64,000 nucleotides of DNA from Candidatus Hodarchaeota archaeon (lineage in GTDB: Archaea; Asgardarchaeota; Heimdallarchaeia; Hodarchaeales; Hodarchaeaceae). The stretch is taken from positions 49,640 through 113,639 of the forward strand of contig JAEOTM010000204.1 in NCBI GenBank assembly GCA_016839815.1, read 5' to 3'. The notes beneath the pieces were generated by a model, which saw nothing but the letters and a program-made list of their open reading frames with translations, ran no database searches and had not been told where the DNA came from. Both the position numbers and the translations under genes were made by a program. Position 1 is the stretch's first letter, and the number at the start of each line of letters is the position of its first letter. Of the stretch, positions 27,389 through 36,635 are shown one piece after another.

Positions 27389-27856
27389 ATGAAATTAACA
27401 GACCATATATTCATTAAAGTAAATGAGACGAAAGACTTGGTTCTGGTTGAAACAACTTCAGGGATGACAAAACTGGATGCGTCAAGTTTAAATAAACTAA
27501 TGATGGCTTTAAAGCCGCTTTATTTTGAAATCAATCCATTATCCCGGCTTCTGTGGCAATTAATCAAACAACCTCAACCTGAACTAGTAGAGAGAATTTT
27601 GGGTCATTTTGAATCCGATCCAATGGTTTCTGAACGCCTTCAGGGGTATTTAACCTACTTAGAAAACCAAATCAGCAAGCAATTATCATTAATTGAACCC
27701 CAAGATAGCAATGCAGCTGTTCTTGATGAGGAGGATGAGAGGTCTATGAGATATTGGGAATCAAGACGGCAGAGAGTAGTGCAAGCAAAAAGCCAGTGGC
27801 TTAGAAAACAAGACTCAGAGGAGTTACTGACAATTTTAGCGCCAAATCTACCTTAA
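27389..27856 (+). CDS. Small helical cytoplasmic protein, unknown
   Basis: 155 residues. It is mostly alpha-helical and soluble: ASSLNKLMMALKPLYFEINP, then LLWQLIKQPQPELVERILGH, YLENQISKQLSLIEPQD and an acidic to basic switch near DEEDERSMRYWESRRQRVVQ. No domain is recognised. Start context TTGATGGATG has no clear ribosome site. The gap after it (27857-28118) is AT-rich and shows no gene. Confidence 0.5.
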   Translation: MKLTDHIFIKVNETKDLVLVETTSGMTKLDASSLNKLMMALKPLYFEINPLSRLLWQLIKQPQPELVERILGHFESDPMVSERLQGYLTYLENQISKQLSLIEPQDSNAAVLDEEDERSMRYWESRRQRVVQAKSQWLRKQDSEELLTILAPNLP

Positions 27857-28118
27857 CTCTGACTTATATTAGGATTCTAAAAATAGGGGGAGGGAAAAAC
27901 TCAACCTATAAAAGAGATGGGAGGATTGGGTGAGGGAAAATGAATAATTAATACACAACTTCTATGCAAGCTACGTACTATTCTTAAAGTTATTAAAAAA
28001 ATCGAAAATTACGTTTCAGAGAATAATTGAAAGGAGAATCAAAGAGCATTTAAGATTAGGAGACAATTCAAACCCTCCTATTCTAGAGAAAAAAAAGAGA
28101 GAAGGAGCAGAAACCTAA

Positions 28119-29147
28119 GTGGAAAATCTTCAATACAATAATTCAACCTCAAGATGCATACGGTGTGGAAAAAGTATAGGAATCTCAAGGAGTTTCGAAA
28201 AACAACGTCTATATTATTGTTCCCTTCAGTGTAATTTAAGGAGTTTATGGATTGGATATCTTTTTTTTGGATATTTTGGCTTCATTTGGAGTGAGGCCTC
28301 GTTTGAACGAATTAGCTCGAAATCCACTCTTGATATGTTCGGTATTTGGGAAGGTACTTTTCATTTTGGTTTAAACTTAATTTCCCTCTTACTGTTTGGA
28401 TGGGGAATTGTAGGTACGATCGTATTTTTTTTCTATCAGATCTACAATCGAATGGACTATCAATCAGATCCAAGAAATCAACACCAATTAGGACTCACCA
28501 CAGACCACAGACCAATATATCCGTTCATCCTTCATTCTGGGGGAAAACAAATATTCATATTGATTTTTATCTTGGTTTTCTATTTCATTCTCGATTGGAA
28601 CCTACTTTCAGTAATCACACGAAATAACCTCGTCAATCTTATGCCGAAATCGTGGGAAGTGTCTTCATTGGATGGTTCGATACCCACTTTCCTTTTAAAT
28701 GCTCCTTTTCCATTTATTGAAGCATCGAGAAATACTCCAGGAATTCATTTTCCTGTAGCGAACGGTGATTACTTTTTTATTAAGTCCACCTCCTTACTGA
28801 TGGTTCCAGCAATAGTAATTCCTCTTATTGCAATTAGTAACGCGCGTACGGCTTGGAAAATGCCAACTATGTTTCTTATTTTCCTTCTTACCGTTTTTAT
28901 GAACATAATTCGGTTGCTAGTACTATTTACTCTTCTCCATCAGGCATTAACTACTGGTACTAATCCAGAAACTGCCTTTTACCAGATATTCGATGCTCCT
29001 CACACTCTAATTCTTGCGATCTTTCTTTTCCTGACGACCGGTGTTGTTGAGATTTTAGGTATTCCTCTTCTGGACAGTCTTGCGGAGTTGTTCCTGATTC
29101 CACGTGATTTGAGTAGCAGATTTTTCCGGTCAATTCGAGGGGACTAG
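28119..29147 (+). CDS. Archaeosortase/exosortase-like membrane protein without the catalytic Cys
   Basis: 342 residues from GTG with GAAGGAG 11 bases upstream. The N-terminus RCIRCGKSIGISRSFEKQR and YYCSLQCNLR is a small zinc-binding knuckle. About eight helices follow. Residues ~225-300 match the exosortase/archaeosortase core: a helix after KSTSLLMVPAIVIPL, the NIIRLLVLFTLL helix with the conserved Arg, and DAPHTLILA with a His about 30 residues on. The place of the nucleophilic Cys holds Ser-Thr-Ser, about 41 residues before the Arg, the same spacing as Cys to Arg in ArtA. It may be an inactive or variant transpeptidase acting on the many C-terminally anchored surface proteins nearby. Confidence 0.5.
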   Translation: MENLQYNNSTSRCIRCGKSIGISRSFEKQRLYYCSLQCNLRSLWIGYLFFGYFGFIWSEASFERISSKSTLDMFGIWEGTFHFGLNLISLLLFGWGIVGTIVFFFYQIYNRMDYQSDPRNQHQLGLTTDHRPIYPFILHSGGKQIFILIFILVFYFILDWNLLSVITRNNLVNLMPKSWEVSSLDGSIPTFLLNAPFPFIEASRNTPGIHFPVANGDYFFIKSTSLLMVPAIVIPLIAISNARTAWKMPTMFLIFLLTVFMNIIRLLVLFTLLHQALTTGTNPETAFYQIFDAPHTLILAIFLFLTTGVVEILGIPLLDSLAELFLIPRDLSSRFFRSIRGD

Positions 29148-29216
29148 AACCTACAGTGTTTAAATGTAGCCCCGCATCTCTCATAACCAAATAATTAATA
29201 TAACACAAGGAAAAAA

Positions 29217-29243
29217 GAAGTGACCACTAGACACAAGACCAGA
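29217..29243 (+). repeat. Interspersed repeat, copy A (left arm only)
   Basis: GAAGTGACCACTAGACACAA followed by GACCAGA matches the left arm of the intergenic repeat family (compare 29834 and 44657). It is the first copy met in the window and lacks the hairpin and core. Confidence 0.7.
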
Positions 29244-29291
29244 ACTACTCATAAATATATTAGTATAGCATCAATCAAGAAGCGATGAATT

Positions 29292-29816
29292 TTGAATAGG
29301 AGTCAAAAGGATAAGTATATAATTAGAGTTTCTCTATTAAGCCATCCTGAGGATCTATTACTCCCTTTAATCCGTGCATTGATTCAAAAATATAAAGGAC
29401 AAACAACAAATCATACATTTGAAGACTTAACTCTCACTGCTTCAACAATAAAGATCCGGGTGGCTAATAGAATTGTAAAAGTGATTCTAGTACAGCCTAT
29501 TGGTCGTGGATTCTTCAAAAAAATGTACGGTCATCACTTTCGATCTAGTGGAGCCATTATTGCATTTTCAAAAGATAAAAATGATTCATTTGAAGCATCA
29601 AGGGCCTTATACCAGCGTTTCAAGGATATCAATACTGCTGAGGTTCCAATTGCATTTGTGGGGATCCAAGAGTCACCTGATGACCTTGTTACTGATGAAG
29701 CCATTCAGCTGGAGGTAGGTACCTCTGAATTCTATTATTTTATTCAGCAGAATGATTTTGAAGTATTAGGGAAAATCCTCCTCTCCTTAGTAACAAAAAT
29801 CTTCACACCTGCTTAG
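29292..29816 (+). CDS. Pseudo-GTPase of the Ras/Rab fold (P-loop absent)
   Basis: 174 residues from TTG. The strand/helix order of Rab proteins is kept: YIIRVSLLSHPEDLLLPLIR in place of the P-loop region, FRSSGAIIAFSKDKNDSFEA, which matches YRGASAxxIFFDRxxxxSF, and VPIAFVGIQESPDDLVTDEA, which matches VPLALVGITxxxxxVSxEEG of the GTPases at 3409 and 60606. GK[ST] is missing (SHPEDLL) and the G3 motif is QPIGRGFF. It thus cannot be a normal GTPase. It lies between repeat copies A and B. Confidence 0.7.
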   Translation: MNRSQKDKYIIRVSLLSHPEDLLLPLIRALIQKYKGQTTNHTFEDLTLTASTIKIRVANRIVKVILVQPIGRGFFKKMYGHHFRSSGAIIAFSKDKNDSFEASRALYQRFKDINTAEVPIAFVGIQESPDDLVTDEAIQLEVGTSEFYYFIQQNDFEVLGKILLSLVTKIFTPA

Positions 29817-29833
29817 CAGCAGTTATTCACAGA

Positions 29834-29985
29834 GAAGTGACCACCAGACATAAGACCAGAAGACTTATCTACACACTCTAATTGACTCCTTAAGGTTATT
29901 TTTCTGAGTTTGAAAAAAACGAGAAGACTGACCCTTTCCACGTTAATCTTGTATTATTAGTCCTTGTGTGATAGGAATGAGTTAG
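29834..29985 (+). repeat. Interspersed repeat, copy B
   Basis: It has a left arm GAAGTGACCACCAGACATAA, the GACTCCTTAAGG block, a hairpin with TTTTTC pairing GAAAAA, then AACGAGAAGACTGACCC and CTTTCCAC, ending near GTGTGATAGGAATG. The stretch 29986-30381 after it shows no gene; its last ~90 bases are shared with the region before the GTPase gene at 40094. Confidence 0.85.
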
Positions 29986-30381
29986 AAAATTAAATGGAAA
30001 TCCCATAAGCATTCAAAATTCCTTTTTTAAGGCGATATAGTATATACTAATTAATCGATATTTAGAGAGTACTAAGAACCACAAAAAGGACGTTATCCCC
30101 AATATTTTTACTTGTAAATGAGAGGACTGAAGAATTTCACATTCTAAAGTCCTTAAAATCATGTCTAGCATTGTAATCGGTCTCTATTGTAGAAAAAATA
30201 AGTTTCTATCGAGAAATGAAATGAGAATTCCGATTTAACACGCCTGACGTCCACATTCCACCTCTAGATGATTCCTTTTATTTTATCAAGTTCTTCAATA
30301 ATAATTTAAAGCTCTGTTGTGAAAAGTAAGGAATAAGTAGGTCAACCTCGCTGAAGCTGGCAGGCAAAGAGAGGGAAATAT

Positions 30382-31014
30382 ATGAGAAGCCAAAAGTTAA
30401 TTGGAACGAAAATTCGAATAAAAATCGTACTGATTGGAGATGGAGGGGTTGGAAAAACCACTCTTCGACGCACATGGTTAGGAGAAGAGTTTAAAACCGA
30501 GTATCATATGACTATTGGCGCTGATTTTGCATCCAAAGAAGTAAGTTACTATCATTCCCCAACAAAAACTACCTATAAAATCAAATTTCAAGTGTGGGAT
30601 TTAGCTGGACAACCGATGTTTAAGGCAGTACAAGAGCTGTATTACCGGGGTGCAGTCGGAGCATTATGCTTTTTTGATATAACAAATCAGGAATCGTACA
30701 TGCATTTGGTCGAGTGGATTCAAAGTTTCTGGAACTTAAATGGCAAGGGGAAAAGTCCCCTGCTTATTGTCGCTTCAAAATGTGATCTTCGCGACAATCC
30801 CGCATTTCCAAATCAGGTATCTGCCCACTATGGCAAAGAATATGCGGAAAAACTATCCAAATCACTAAAAGATGAATTAGGGTTTTCTGTACATTATGTA
30901 GAAACCTCCGCAAAAGACGATATCAATGTGGATAACGTATTCAAGATGTTAGCAGGGGAAATTATATCTAGCTACACCTTTCAGGAAAAAAAGGAAGAAA
31001 CACCTACAAGGTAA
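30382..31014 (+). CDS. Rab-like small GTPase, copy 1
   Basis: 210 residues. All GTPase motifs are present: P-loop GDGGVGKTT (~20-28), switch I MTIGADFAS, G3 DLAGQP, the RabF-like ELYYRGAVGALCFFDITNQ, G4 SKCD in place of NKxD, and G5 ETSAK. The WDLAGQPMF form, with P after Q, differs from the catalytic-Gln-Glu of Ras but keeps the Gln. The tail ends in KKEETPTR with no cysteine lipid site. A second copy at 40094-40726 is nearly identical, including ~90 bases upstream. Both have AGAGGGAAA before the ATG. A role in membrane or cytoskeletal organisation is presumed from the family. Confidence 0.9.
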   Translation: MRSQKLIGTKIRIKIVLIGDGGVGKTTLRRTWLGEEFKTEYHMTIGADFASKEVSYYHSPTKTTYKIKFQVWDLAGQPMFKAVQELYYRGAVGALCFFDITNQESYMHLVEWIQSFWNLNGKGKSPLLIVASKCDLRDNPAFPNQVSAHYGKEYAEKLSKSLKDELGFSVHYVETSAKDDINVDNVFKMLAGEIISSYTFQEKKEETPTR

Positions 31015-31185
31015 TTTATTTACCTTAACTAATTTTCCACATCAGTAATCCGTGGAAAAGGAGTGGGAGTTCCGTGAGAACAGAAACAGAAGTGCAACCT
31101 CCATCCAAAGACAATGATAATCCTATATATTACAAAACTCTCAGAGAAGAAAAGTCCATAGGACACTACTATTGAATAATTAGAA

Positions 31186-31800
31186 TTATCTACCTTTCTT
31201 CTTACGGTATAAAATTAAAACAAATAGATTGGGAAAGAAGGAAAGATACAGAAGACCAGGAGTGAAGACAGAACGAGAAGCAGGGAGAGTGGATAAAGGC
31301 CAGGTAGTGATTCTAGAAGGTGCTCCAACAAAGGTGGAAACACAAAAGGTGTCACTAGAAGTGGTAATAGCCAACCAGATAACTCCATAAACAAAACAAC
31401 CCTCCACGAGAAAATCAAAAGAAGAACTAGTAGACAAAGAATAGGAAGGAGGAGAAATACTAACTGGATCAGAATAATTCCAAGTAACTCCTCCAAAGGT
31501 GACCTCATGCCAGAGACGAAGGGAAATGACCTCACAAGGAGAAGAACCATGATAGGTTAAACGGATAACGAGTTGAGAATAACCCATACAATCCCAGGTA
31601 ACCACCTCGGTATAATTAGGAGGATGAGGACCAGGGACAAATTGTGTCTCTCCATAATAACCGAGAACAGACAAAGAAAATCCATCGGATGAGGTCGAAG
31701 GAATTGAAACGAAAAAAATGCTATTTGACAAAAATAGAAGACTAATCCCTATCAAAAACAGACCAGAAAGGAACTTCATTGCAAGAGACCTTCTTATCAT
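31186..31800 (-). CDS. Secreted, C-terminally anchored protein, unknown
   Basis: 204 residues. A signal segment (MKFLSGLFLIGISLLFLSNS, starting at residue 8; an ATG there, at 31779, is an alternative start) precedes a ~130-residue beta-rich domain with four cysteines (CMGYSQL, SPCEVI, GCFVYG and TFCVS), which may form disulfides outside the cell. A Ser/Thr-rich stretch, a helix (LLYLSFFPNLFVLIL) and the tail YRKKKGR end it, the same layout as the other surface proteins. The fold is not recognised. Confidence 0.6.
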   Translation of the reverse strand: MIRRSLAMKFLSGLFLIGISLLFLSNSIFFVSIPSTSSDGFSLSVLGYYGETQFVPGPHPPNYTEVVTWDCMGYSQLVIRLTYHGSSPCEVISLRLWHEVTFGGVTWNYSDPVSISPPSYSLSTSSSFDFLVEGCFVYGVIWLAITTSSDTFCVSTFVGAPSRITTWPLSTLPASRSVFTPGLLYLSFFPNLFVLILYRKKKGR

Positions 31801-31937
31801 CTTACGTGTCTAACTAGACTTAAGAAATCTTGGATGACAACACACCTATCACGCAAGAATTAGGGTGAGAATATTTTTTCAAAAAGGAGATAATCCCCAG
31901 ATATAAAACTCCAAAACTCATCAACCACACTTTTACA

Positions 31938-32034
31938 ACTCCTGGAGGTGATTTCTTCTCTTATTTAGAAATAAACGCGAGGCCTGACCCTTTTTACATT
32001 TCTAATAAGAAAGAATCCTTGTACGATTAGTATT
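31938..32034 (+). repeat. Interspersed repeat, copy C (divergent)
   Basis: ACTCCTGGAGG, then a hairpin with ATTTCT pairing AGAAAT, then AACGCGAGGCCTGACCC and TTTTTACA...TTGTACGATTAG. The usual CCAC/GTGG pair is here TACA/TGTA, a compensatory change. Confidence 0.75.
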
Positions 32035-32083
32035 GAACGGGACGTGGAATAATAGAAGGTCAGTCAAAGAGAAACTTTCAGTT

Positions 32084-34894
32084 TCAGTCACGCTTAGTGT
32101 ATATGAAAAGACTGAGTAGGGATATAAACACTAAAAAGAAAGACCAAGAGGGACTCCTTCGACCAGAAGTAGTTGTGGTTGTCGAAGTGGTTGAGGAGTC
32201 TGGTGGAACGGTGCTAGATTCCGTTGTAGTCTTGAGAACATTCTGAATTGAAAAAACATCATCAGAAATATCTTCACCTATCAATCCCTCAGAACAGGTA
32301 GCTATAATTTTGATCAAATAAGTTCCACCATCAGCAACACTCGTAGAATTCCACATGTAACTAGCTGACATTAGACTGCTCCCCAATTTAAACCAAGTAA
32401 CACCATTATCATAAGAAAGGTAGAGATCATAAGTAATTGTATGATTGAGTGAATCAACACCCTCAGTCCATTGGAATTGAACATTACCTGAAAGGATTTC
32501 TCCCCCATTAGGATAGATAATTTGTGGAGGTGAAAAACCATGAGATTTTGCTGTTATGCTAAAAATATTATCAGAAATATCAGCAGCAGTTAAACCATCT
32601 GAACAATTGGCTACAACCTTAATTAGATAATTTCCTTCATCCAAAAATAAAATATTCCAACTATAAACATTTGAAACCAAATCAGACACAAGTAAACTCC
32701 AAGTAGCTCCATTATTAGAAGAATAATATATAGTATATAGCACTAAATGGTTCCATGAATCAGTGGCAGTATTCCAATGAACGGAAATCTCCCCAGACAG
32801 GATTTCACCACCATTAGGATAGAGGACATGAGGTATGGACAATACATGCTTCAGATTCTCAATTAAGAAAGGACCATCAGAAAAATCAGTCGTGATTAAT
32901 CCTTCAGAGCAATTGGCAATAACTTGAATAAGATATTCAGAACCATCAGCGACTGTATTTGTATCCCAATCATAAGTGGTCACTGATAGACCAGTCTGAA
33001 GTAAATTCCATGAAAAACCATTGTCAGAAGAATAGAAAAGGGTATAGCTAATGTTGTGATCCCAGGAATCAATAGACATCGCCCATTGAATCGTAATCAT
33101 TCCTGATAAGATTTCTCCTCCATTGGGATTAATCAAAACGGGCGTTGAAACCTTATGTACAAATAGAAGATAAGGAAGCGTCAATGGGTAGAGATCCTGA
33201 TTGTTGGCAGATCCACCAATATCATATGGTTGATCCACTATCCGATCTGAATCATTATCAGGAGAAGTCCAAGCGTTCCAGTAGTTATACGAGAAAATAT
33301 TCTTCAAGGTAGGATTCGTTTGATCATCAAAAGCTTGAGAATTACCGAGATTATTGAAAAGAAAATCATTTCGTTCAATGTGGTTATGATTTGAATCATA
33401 ACAGTAAATAGATTCAAAAGAAGAGTTCTGGTACAGGTTCAACATCACTGTATTGTTATTTGCTTGACCAATAAGCATACCCCACCCAAGAGAACGAGTA
33501 ATTGAATTTTGGGAGAAATTATTTTGATGCGAGCCCCAAACATACACACTGGTATCTTCACACTCAATGATTGTATTCTCGAAAATAGAGTTGTTATGGG
33601 AATAAACTATGTAAAGGCCTATAGAAATAGGTCGATAGAAAATATTCCCTTGGATAATGCTCATATGTGTATTATAAAGATAGATACCGTTATAATCAGC
33701 ATTAGAAACAGTATTATTAGTAATAGTCATGTTAGTACAATATATGAATTGTAAAGCACTTGTAAGATTAAAAAAATTCTGATCAGAGACTTCCATAAGC
33801 GTACAATTAACTAAGATTACCTGTCCAGCATCAGATGGAACAACCCCTCCATTTATATGTTGCCAAAAAATGAGGGGACGGCTATTAATCCAATTATTTT
33901 CTACCTGGGTTTGTAGATAATCCGTTAGAGTATCTCCAGAGATATGAATCCCTAAAACAGCTAGATGATTATCAATCAGAGTATTATTAGGAGCAGTTTG
34001 AAGAAAAATATTCCGTGCTGTTTCATTCAGAGTATTATTGATTAAACGGTTGGAATATGAGGAGGTAATCCGAATACCATTATCACCAATATTCCCGAAC
34101 ATATTATGAGTAATATTATTGGTATTGGCATTAGACGATAAATAGATACCTTTTCCTTGATCTACAATCACATTATTAGAAACTAAATTATCTTGAGAAT
34201 CCCAAAGAGAAATTCCTTCACGAGAGGAATTGAGGAGAGAATTGTAAGTAAGAGTATTATTATGGGAACTACTAAGATAAATTCCTCCATACCGATTATG
34301 AGAAATATTATTGTAGGAAATATCAAGAGAACCTGAATTACCAATGCTAAAGGCGATGTGATCATGGCCTATGATCCGATTGTGGGTAAAATTACTAGTA
34401 AAACAGGAAGACAGAACAATCGCATCCCCTTGTCCCACAAGGCCTTTGCTTCTTTGGATGGTATTATTAAAAACAACCGCATTCGTGACATTAGAAAAGA
34501 GAATGCCAAATTTGCCACGATCCAGAAAGCAGTCACCTATAGTGAAATAAAGATTAGTATTACGAATTTCAATTAGAGTATCCGCCGAAGATCCCGTAAT
34601 GTTATAATTAGTAATTTGATAGGGGGAAGCTACTGAGCCATTTCCAGGCCAAGATTCAGAGGTAGCAGTCGAAATGAATGCAGAATTGCTGTCGATGAAA
34701 ATTGAGCTATGGGTCAGATAGGAAAACATAGGAACAGCAAAATTCCTAATAGGTGATAATGGTTCGGATGCTAGAAGATGTGTTTGAGGGGGTACAAAAA
34801 CATACCACGTAAAAAGGCCTGAAGACACTAAGATATATATTAAGATTATAACATTCAATTTTATATTTATTTCTGGTTTTTTACTTAATTTCAT
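32084..34894 (-). CDS. Surface parallel beta-helix (NosD/right-handed) protein with three Ser-Thr-rich domains
   Basis: 936 residues from the ATG at 34894. The open frame continues to 35074, but those extra 60 codons run into repeat copy D, so I take the downstream start, which gives a normal signal helix (LNVIILIYILVSSGLFTWYV). Residues ~50-560 are NosD-type beta-helix turns (SHNNTLTYNSLLNSSREGIS, SSYSNRLINNTLNETARNIF). Then three ~100-residue repeats follow, each opening with YPNGGEILSG and containing YYSSDNG(x)SW and EYLIQVIANCSEGL. A Thr/Ser stalk, a helix (SWSFFLVFISLLSLFIYT) and KRD end it. It probably binds carbohydrate at the surface. Confidence 0.85.
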   Translation of the reverse strand: MKLSKKPEINIKLNVIILIYILVSSGLFTWYVFVPPQTHLLASEPLSPIRNFAVPMFSYLTHSSIFIDSNSAFISTATSESWPGNGSVASPYQITNYNITGSSADTLIEIRNTNLYFTIGDCFLDRGKFGILFSNVTNAVVFNNTIQRSKGLVGQGDAIVLSSCFTSNFTHNRIIGHDHIAFSIGNSGSLDISYNNISHNRYGGIYLSSSHNNTLTYNSLLNSSREGISLWDSQDNLVSNNVIVDQGKGIYLSSNANTNNITHNMFGNIGDNGIRITSSYSNRLINNTLNETARNIFLQTAPNNTLIDNHLAVLGIHISGDTLTDYLQTQVENNWINSRPLIFWQHINGGVVPSDAGQVILVNCTLMEVSDQNFFNLTSALQFIYCTNMTITNNTVSNADYNGIYLYNTHMSIIQGNIFYRPISIGLYIVYSHNNSIFENTIIECEDTSVYVWGSHQNNFSQNSITRSLGWGMLIGQANNNTVMLNLYQNSSFESIYCYDSNHNHIERNDFLFNNLGNSQAFDDQTNPTLKNIFSYNYWNAWTSPDNDSDRIVDQPYDIGGSANNQDLYPLTLPYLLFVHKVSTPVLINPNGGEILSGMITIQWAMSIDSWDHNISYTLFYSSDNGFSWNLLQTGLSVTTYDWDTNTVADGSEYLIQVIANCSEGLITTDFSDGPFLIENLKHVLSIPHVLYPNGGEILSGEISVHWNTATDSWNHLVLYTIYYSSNNGATWSLLVSDLVSNVYSWNILFLDEGNYLIKVVANCSDGLTAADISDNIFSITAKSHGFSPPQIIYPNGGEILSGNVQFQWTEGVDSLNHTITYDLYLSYDNGVTWFKLGSSLMSASYMWNSTSVADGGTYLIKIIATCSEGLIGEDISDDVFSIQNVLKTTTESSTVPPDSSTTSTTTTTSGRRSPSWSFFLVFISLLSLFIYTKRD

Positions 34895-35027
34895 TGATGT
34901 CAAACCGATTAGAGTGAATTTCCGAGGATTTGTACGACTCACAAATCTGATCACCTTAATGATAGGGTTCACTCCTTTATAAAGCTTTGAAGAGTGCAAA
35001 GAAATAAAAACAATCACAGCCACCAAA

Positions 35028-35170
35028 AGAAGAAACCCACCAGACATACGACCAAAAAACGATTCTAGACACATCTTACGACTCTTTAAGACTTTTTTTT
35101 AGAAAAAACGAGAGAACTGACCCTTTCCACATAATTCTAAAATTTATAGCCCTTGTGCGAGGAGTAGGAA
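35028..35170 (+). repeat. Interspersed repeat, copy D
   Basis: The left arm AGAAACCCACCAGACATACG is followed by GACTCTTTAAGACT, the T-rich/A-rich hairpin, AACGAGAGAACTGACCC, CTTTCCACA and TTGTGCGAGGAGTAGG. The rest of the 35171-35391 gap holds no gene. Confidence 0.85.
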
Positions 35171-35391
35171 GATTGGGGAGAACAAAAGTTAGGATACTGC
35201 GTTTATAACTGCAAGGACCTCACGGAAGTATTCAAGAAGATCAATCTTTTCCTCAAGCGCTTCGTTGAGTAACCTCTCCACCATTTTAATCGATCCACTC
35301 ATTTTAATTGGTTTAAATATCCACCTCACTGGATAACAAACGTCATATACTTGAAGTTCCAAATTATACTAGTCAGATTGAGGTAAATAAA

Positions 35392-36474
35392 ATGACTGGA
35401 CAAGACGTTTACCAACGCCTTCGTGAACATCTACACAATCTTCCTGTAGGTTTTCCCAAAACCGATTCAGGAGTTGAAATACGGATTCTCGAAAGACTTT
35501 TCACCAAGGAAGAAGCTGAAATGGCATGTCACCTTTCACCATTTGTAGCAACAGCTGAGGATATCGCAGAGGAAATTGGACAAAACCCAGAAAACGTAGA
35601 ATCCCTTCTAGAGCAGATGAGTAGGAAAGGATTAATATATAATTCTCGTAAAGGAGGAAGGACTACATATCGAGCAAGTTGGTTCTTTGTAGGTATTTTT
35701 GAACATCAGATCAATCGAATGACTAAGGAATTTGTGGATGATTTCGATCAGTATCTGGAGGATGGATTCCGTGATGAACTACTTTCTTATGAAACGCAAC
35801 AACTGCGAGTGGTGCCAGTTAATAAGGCGATAGATGCAACAAAGCAAGTAGCCACATATGAAGATGCCCGTGAGTTGATTAAACAACAAAGTAAAATCGC
35901 GGTTCTAAATTGCATCTGTAGGCAAAAGAAGGATCTGCAAGGGGGGTCGTGTTCCCGTCACGAGGAGCGAGAAATCTGTCTTGCGTTTTCAAGTGGGGCA
36001 TATTACTTCATGGAACATGGTTTGGGTCGAGAAATTAAACAAGAAGAAGCATTAGAACTTTTAACCTTCGCAGAGGAAAAAGGGCTTGTTATAAATCCGG
36101 GAAATGCCCAAAAAACATTTTCGTTGTGTTTGTGCTGTGGGGATTGTTGTGAATTTCTTGGACTCCTAAAAACGTACCCAACTCCCAGTTCATTAATAGG
36201 GAGTAATTATTTTGCGCAAGTAGATAGTGATTTGTGTTCAGGCTGTGAGACTTGTGTAGATCGTTGTCAAATGGACGCTATCGCTATAATAGAAGATATC
36301 TCTACTGTTAATCTTGATCGGTGTATAGGCTGTGGGCTATGTGTTACAACATGTCCAGAAGAAGCTTTGACTCTCCAACGTAAAGCAGAAAAAGAACAGG
36401 TAGTTCCACCAGCAACTATTAATGAACTTTATATGAAAATTGGAACAGAAAGGTTACAGCGTAATTCTATGTAA
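35392..36474 (+). CDS. Winged-helix protein fused to ferredoxin clusters
   Basis: 360 residues with a GAGGT ribosome site. Residues ~40-95 are a winged helix (ATAEDIAEEIGQNPENVESL followed by LEQMSRKGLIYNSRKGGRTT). The middle has CICRQKKDLQGGSC and EICLAF; the C-terminal half has SLCLCCGDCC, CSGCETCVDRCQ and CIGCGLCVTTCP, the last two being [4Fe-4S] ferredoxin motifs. The pattern suggests a regulator whose DNA binding responds to redox or to electron flow; the same Cys arrangement without the HTH occurs at 11936-12787. Related archaeal proteins are annotated only as 4Fe-4S binding proteins. Confidence 0.75.
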   Translation: MTGQDVYQRLREHLHNLPVGFPKTDSGVEIRILERLFTKEEAEMACHLSPFVATAEDIAEEIGQNPENVESLLEQMSRKGLIYNSRKGGRTTYRASWFFVGIFEHQINRMTKEFVDDFDQYLEDGFRDELLSYETQQLRVVPVNKAIDATKQVATYEDARELIKQQSKIAVLNCICRQKKDLQGGSCSRHEEREICLAFSSGAYYFMEHGLGREIKQEEALELLTFAEEKGLVINPGNAQKTFSLCLCCGDCCEFLGLLKTYPTPSSLIGSNYFAQVDSDLCSGCETCVDRCQMDAIAIIEDISTVNLDRCIGCGLCVTTCPEEALTLQRKAEKEQVVPPATINELYMKIGTERLQRNSM

Positions 36475-36497
36475 TGAAATTTACAAATGATCAATAT

Positions 36498-36565
36498 TGA
36501 AAACGAGAGGACGGATCCTTTCCACAATTCTCCTGAGAAATAGCCCATCTGCGATTAATTCTAAG
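36498..36565 (+). repeat. Interspersed repeat, copy E (core only)
   Basis: AAACGAGAGGACGGATCCTT followed by TCCACAATTCTCC and TAGCCCATCTGCGATTA. TTTC pairs with GAAA across the loop. The left arm is missing. Confidence 0.75.
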
Positions 36566-36635
36566 GAGTATACTAGATCTGGAATCAAGAACTTTATATA
36601 AAGAAAATCCTGTATTAATGTGAGGAGTTCTACTC

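Noticed and set aside
34895..35074. N-terminal extension of the beta-helix surface protein
   Set aside because: It is read from a repeat copy and leader DNA; the ATG at 34894 gives a normal signal helix.
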